Shown piece after piece: positions 5,285-5,753 of a stretch of 5,753 nucleotides of DNA (position 1 is the stretch's first letter; each line of letters begins with the position of its first letter). The position numbers and the translations under genes were made by a program. The notes beneath the pieces were generated by a model. That model had not been told where the DNA came from. It was given only the letters and a program-made list of their open reading frames with translations, and did no database searches. This DNA comes from an archaeon (GTDB lineage: Archaea > Nanobdellota > Nanobdellia > Pacearchaeales > GW2011-AR1): assembly GCA_030638105.1 (NCBI GenBank), contig DAOWFF010000001.1, forward strand, positions 1-5,753. Reading direction: 5' to 3'.

Positions 5285-5539
5285 CTAATCATTCTTATAA
5301 ATATTTTTTCTTGGTCCAATTTCTAAAACTAAAATTAATAACTTGTTTTGTTTTATATCCAAAATTGCTCTATAATTTCCTATTCTTAACATAAAATAAG
5401 GAGTTCCTTGTTTTCTTTTTACAAAATGAAACGGGCGAATTTTTATTCTATCAAGTGTTAAAAGAATTCTGTCGTGTACTAAATCAGGAAGTTTGTTTAG
5501 TTGTCTCTCAGCAACTTTTGTAAAATCCACGAAATACAT
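5285..5539 (-). CDS. RelE/ParE-family toxin of a type II toxin-antitoxin pair
   Basis: This 84-aa protein has the full RelE/ParE layout. The N-terminal strand YFVDFTKVAERQLNKLP (2-18) is followed by the helix DLVHDRILLTLDRIK. Strand 2-3 carries the conserved YFMLRIGNYRAIL (48-60), and the C-terminus is LVLEIGPRKNIYK (70-82). R52, R57, R77 and K78 are at the basic positions typical of archaeal RelE-like ribonucleases, which cut mRNA on the ribosome. Y81 matches the conserved C-terminal tyrosine. The usual GHR near the end is GPR here (H to P at 76). The start at 5539 overlaps the antitoxin stop by one base (TAATG) and has a good Shine-Dalgarno site, so the pair is translationally coupled. RelE-type mRNA cleavage is more likely than ParE-type gyrase poisoning because of the RIGNYRxI and RKNIY motifs, but this is inferred. 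Confidence 0.9.
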   Translation of the reverse strand: MYFVDFTKVAERQLNKLPDLVHDRILLTLDRIKIRPFHFVKRKQGTPYFMLRIGNYRAILDIKQNKLLILVLEIGPRKNIYKND

Positions 5540-5753
5540 TACAGACCTCTTCTTCTTTTTAACTCTTCAAGAGAGATTGTTTTTCCTTCTTTATATTCTT
5601 TTTCAGATTGAGCAATGTTCTTTTTTGTTTCTTCTGAAAATTCAAGTCTATCTTCAATTAAATCCCAGATTATATCTTCATAACTTTCTTTTACATATAT
5701 TTTCATTAATTGGAGTTTCCCTAATAACTCTCTGCTTACTTGAATTGTTGTCT
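5539..5753 (-). CDS. Ribbon-helix-helix antitoxin with RelB-like tail (N-terminus beyond window)
   Basis: Translating the minus strand from 5751 to the TAA at 5539-5541 gives 70 residues with no stop. The frame runs off the window end, and probably only a few N-terminal residues are missing. TTIQVSRELLGKL (1-13) is a ribbon-helix-helix DNA-binding start: a beta strand, then a helix. MKIYVKESYEDIIWDLIED (16-34) supplies the second part of the fold, as in small archaeal DUF7557-type regulators. The tail SEETKKNIAQSEKEYKEGKTISLEELKRRRGL is a long helix ending in the ISLEELK motif typical of RelB-family antitoxins, the part that binds and blocks the toxin. It overlaps the toxin start by one base, giving the classic antitoxin-first order. 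The dimer likely represses its own promoter, which lies outside the window. Confidence 0.85.
   Translation of the reverse strand, partial: TTIQVSRELLGKLQLMKIYVKESYEDIIWDLIEDRLEFSEETKKNIAQSEKEYKEGKTISLEELKRRRGL
5545..5549 (-). promoter_or_regulatory. Shine-Dalgarno site for the toxin gene
   Basis: On the minus strand GAGGT lies 5 nt upstream of the toxin ATG, inside the last codons of the antitoxin. It complements the ACCUC core expected at the 3' end of archaeal 16S rRNA. It is the clearest Shine-Dalgarno site in the window, at the one start codon clearly inside an operon. Confidence 0.65.

Overview
The window looks like a small AT-rich archaeal genome, most likely from the DPANN group (Woesearchaeota/Pacearchaeota-like). 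The support is an archaeal-type DnaG (primase-like TOPRIM protein of the exosome), a single-pass surface protein of the kind annotated as 'putative S-layer protein' in those lineages, TATA-box promoters about 26 bp from start codons, and U-rich terminators. The lineage is inferred from protein character and was not tested by a search. TGA is used as a stop (5271-5273), so the code appears standard.

Layout. (1) 1-1372 is a very AT-rich block. It holds the C-terminal part of an N6-adenine DNA methyltransferase (+, cut by the window start) and a convergent unknown 210-aa gene (-) whose 3' end overlaps it by 20 bp. This may be a restriction-modification pair, but the partner has no recognisable nuclease motif. 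(2) 1373-1623 is a divergent promoter region containing a TATA box for the minus gene, a strong TATA box for dnaG and a 16-bp palindrome near the expected dnaG transcription start. (3) 1624-2775 is dnaG, followed by a hairpin plus T-tract terminator. (4) 2890-3402 is a 170-aa protein of unknown function with an HCGCPHP motif and a leaderless-type promoter. (5) 3403-3582 is a regulatory region with nested inverted repeats, a TATA box and a 29-nt imperfect hairpin in the predicted 5' UTR of the next gene. (6) 3583-4827 is the surface protein, ended by a 50-bp block of T-runs. (7) 4932-5273 is a small unknown charged protein. (8) 5285-5753, on the minus strand, is a RelE/ParE-family toxin preceded by its ribbon-helix-helix antitoxin, which the window end cuts.

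The genes look mostly monocistronic. The toxin-antitoxin pair is the one clear operon, and it has the one clear Shine-Dalgarno site at an internal start. dnaG and the surface protein are probable housekeeping or structural genes. The methyltransferase block and the toxin-antitoxin pair are accessory, defence or stability-type genes. I saw no CRISPR array, tRNA, rRNA or insertion sequence. No clearly new system can be shown. The best leads are the methyltransferase-associated unknown gene, the HCGCPHP protein, and the palindromes placed at the predicted starts of the two genes with untranslated leaders.
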